From positions 1 through 64,000 of the forward strand of contig NWQT01000014.1 of the NCBI GenBank assembly GCA_002798295.1: a DNA stretch of 64,000 nucleotides, in the 5' to 3' direction. A model generated the notes under the pieces. The model did not search any database. It had not been told where the DNA came from and saw only the letters and a program-made list of their open reading frames with translations. This document shows positions 62,790 through 64,000 of this stretch, piece by piece; position 1 is the stretch's first letter, and each line of letters begins with the position of its first letter. The stretch is from Lysobacteraceae bacterium NML07-0707 (GTDB lineage Bacteria; Pseudomonadota; Gammaproteobacteria; Xanthomonadales; Xanthomonadaceae). The position numbers and the translations under genes are program-made.

Positions 62790-63705
62790 ATTGCGCATCT
62801 ACAGCCACCCCGCCTGCCTTGAGCACATTCCAGGCAACGGACACCCGGAAAACCCCATCCGCCTGCAATGCGTCCTGGATGCCTTGCATCAGGCGTTTCC
62901 CGAACACCTCTGGCGGCAAGCACCACGTGCATTGCGCGAAGACCTGCTGCGTGTGCATGACGAGGCGCTGGTTGAGCGTATTTTTTCAGCCGATCAAAAC
63001 GATGCATGTCATTGGTTGGATGCAGACACAGCCTGCATGGCAGCCACGCCTGAAGCCGTGCTGCGTGCCGCAGGTGCCGGTATCGGCGCAGTGGAATGGG
63101 TACTGGAAGGCACCGCCAACCGTGCATTCTGTGCCGTACGTCCTCCCGGTCATCATGCCGATGCAGCCCATGCTGCTGGCTTTTGCCTGGTCAACAATAT
63201 CGCCATCGCCGCTGCCCATGCATTAAGCAACAAACTGGTCAGACGCTTGGCCATCGTCGATTTCGACGCGCATCATGGTGACGGTACTGAAGCCATATTT
63301 CGCCTCGACCCACGGATACTGTATGTCAGCAGCCACCAGCAAGGACTTTACCCCTTCACAGGCGAAAGCCCGGATACCGATCCGCCGCATATCCTCAACC
63401 GCACCCTGCCTGCCGAAAGCGACAGCGCAGCCTTCCGCCAACTCTGGCAAAACGAGCTTCTGCCCCACATTGAAACATTTGCACCCGACTTGCTGCTGAT
63501 TTCTGCCGGTTTTGATGCCCACCGTGCCGACCCGATGGCCTCCCTTCAATTGCAAAGCGAAGATTTTGCCTGGTTGACTGAACGCCTGGTGGCCATTGCC
63601 GACCATTACGCTCAAGGTCGCGTGGTTTCCATGCTTGAAGGCGGCTATGCCCTTGAAGCATTGGCAGAGTCCACTCTGGCGCATGTCCGCGCATTGGCAA
63701 CCTAG
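62782..63705 (+). CDS. Histone deacetylase/acetoin-utilisation (AcuC)-family amidohydrolase
   Basis: A 307-aa arginase/deacetylase-fold zinc hydrolase. Catalytic features are AVRPPGHHADAAHAAGFCLV (tandem histidines), IVDFDAHHGDGTEAIF (zinc-ligand Asp and His) and LLISAGFDAHRADPM (second Asp ligand), with EGGYALEALA at the end. Bacterial members act on acetyl-lysine, acetylpolyamines or similar amides; the substrate here is unknown. Start MAELRIYSHPACLEH at 62782 overlaps the adenosyltransferase gene. Confidence 0.92.
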   Translation: MAELRIYSHPACLEHIPGNGHPENPIRLQCVLDALHQAFPEHLWRQAPRALREDLLRVHDEALVERIFSADQNDACHWLDADTACMAATPEAVLRAAGAGIGAVEWVLEGTANRAFCAVRPPGHHADAAHAAGFCLVNNIAIAAAHALSNKLVRRLAIVDFDAHHGDGTEAIFRLDPRILYVSSHQQGLYPFTGESPDTDPPHILNRTLPAESDSAAFRQLWQNELLPHIETFAPDLLLISAGFDAHRADPMASLQLQSEDFAWLTERLVAIADHYAQGRVVSMLEGGYALEALAESTLAHVRALAT

Positions 63706-63756
63706 CCAGCACAATGATTTTCTTAAGGGTCTTAGGAAGTTAAGAATTTAGATAGG

Positions 63757-64000
63757 CTACTCAAGCAGCATTTTCATCGAGAGTTTGTAGAGATTATCGC
63801 GTCGATGGTTGAAGCGGAACTCGGTTTCTTTGGGGTGCAGGTAAAACATGTCTTTGCGGATACCCTTCATCTTGGCCAAGCGTAGCTTGGCATATGCCCA
63901 GAACGACTCAATACCGTTGATATGCGTCTGGTCGTTGGCAAACGCGTTGCTCTGGTGATTGACCCGCAAGTGCTTGGCATAGCCCACATCCACCAGCCCG
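63757..64000 (-). CDS. IS1595-family transposase, C-terminal part (cut by window edge)
   Basis: The minus-strand frame is open to the window end and reads LVDVGYAKHLRVNHQSNAFA, then HINGIESFWAYAKLRLAKMK and KETEFRFNHRRDNLYKLSMK before its stop. N-G-I-E-S-F-W and the final HRRD/FN pattern are the end of the DDE domain in IS1595/ISXO2-type transposases. The left end of the element probably lies in the AT-rich 63,720-63,757 stretch, but its terminal repeat cannot be confirmed without the other end. Confidence 0.85.
   Translation of the reverse strand, partial: GLVDVGYAKHLRVNHQSNAFANDQTHINGIESFWAYAKLRLAKMKGIRKDMFYLHPKETEFRFNHRRDNLYKLSMKMLLE

Noticed and set aside
1-64000. CRISPR array, tRNA or rRNA genes
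   Set aside because: Reading both strands I found no spaced identical repeats of CRISPR type and no convincing tRNA cloverleaf or rRNA sequence.

Overview
The window looks like the chromosome of a mid-to-high-GC gammaproteobacterium. Supporting gene sets are pcnB-folK-panB-panC-panD-pgi, dapA-bamC, gcvR-bcp, rlmM, a ubiI/ubiH pair, and a Gram-negative TonB-dependent copper receptor. No rRNA or tRNA gene was recognised, so the genus is left open. Two stretches, about 24.8-25.7 kb and 38.7-50.8 kb, are visibly more AT-rich than the rest and look acquired.

Layout. 1-0.4 kb: end of an IS3-type transposase. 0.4-7.5 kb (minus): catalase, then a tightly packed pgi/pantothenate/folK/pcnB run. 7.6-13.9 kb: ferredoxin, bamC-dapA, gcvR-bcp, phoH, two membrane proteins and thiD. 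14-17.1 kb: a UbiM-type hydroxylase divergent from a Na/Pi cotransporter, whose terminator has been cut off by an IS5-family insertion (17.1-18.0 kb). 18.8-22.3 kb: a WYL-domain regulator and two tandem glutathione S-transferase genes, each preceded by the same 20-bp operator-like motif. 22.3-28.6 kb: a patchwork of small stress or unknown-function genes (BtrH-like, TfoX-like twice, AlkD-like, VOC, DUF1801, cupin, alpha/beta hydrolase) with broken genes (EVE, IS3 transposase, RhuM, acetyltransferase tail). 29.2-38.6 kb: uvrA, thioesterase, exported M1-like peptidase, membrane protein, response regulator, copper ATPase copA and the convergent copZ.

38.75-50.75 kb (minus) is the most distinctive part: a probable seven-gene operon for a glycerol-phosphate-containing surface polymer. 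It encodes an ABC-2 permease, an ATPase with a C-terminal extension, two giant multidomain enzymes with TagF-like CDP-glycerol phosphotransferase modules, a TagD cytidylyltransferase, an alpha/beta-hydrolase-like protein and a TylF-type methyltransferase. The giant proteins begin with a degenerate repeat of about 35-50 residues (FD..YY...YPD....P..HY...G..EGR.P): about eleven copies in one, four in the other.

50.8-63.7 kb returns to core genes: EamA exporter, DUF2007, glnS, a DUF2946/OprC-like copper uptake pair, a deaminase, rlmM, metA, ubiI-like and ubiH, a PduO-type cobalamin adenosyltransferase and a deacetylase-family protein. The right edge enters an IS1595-family transposase.
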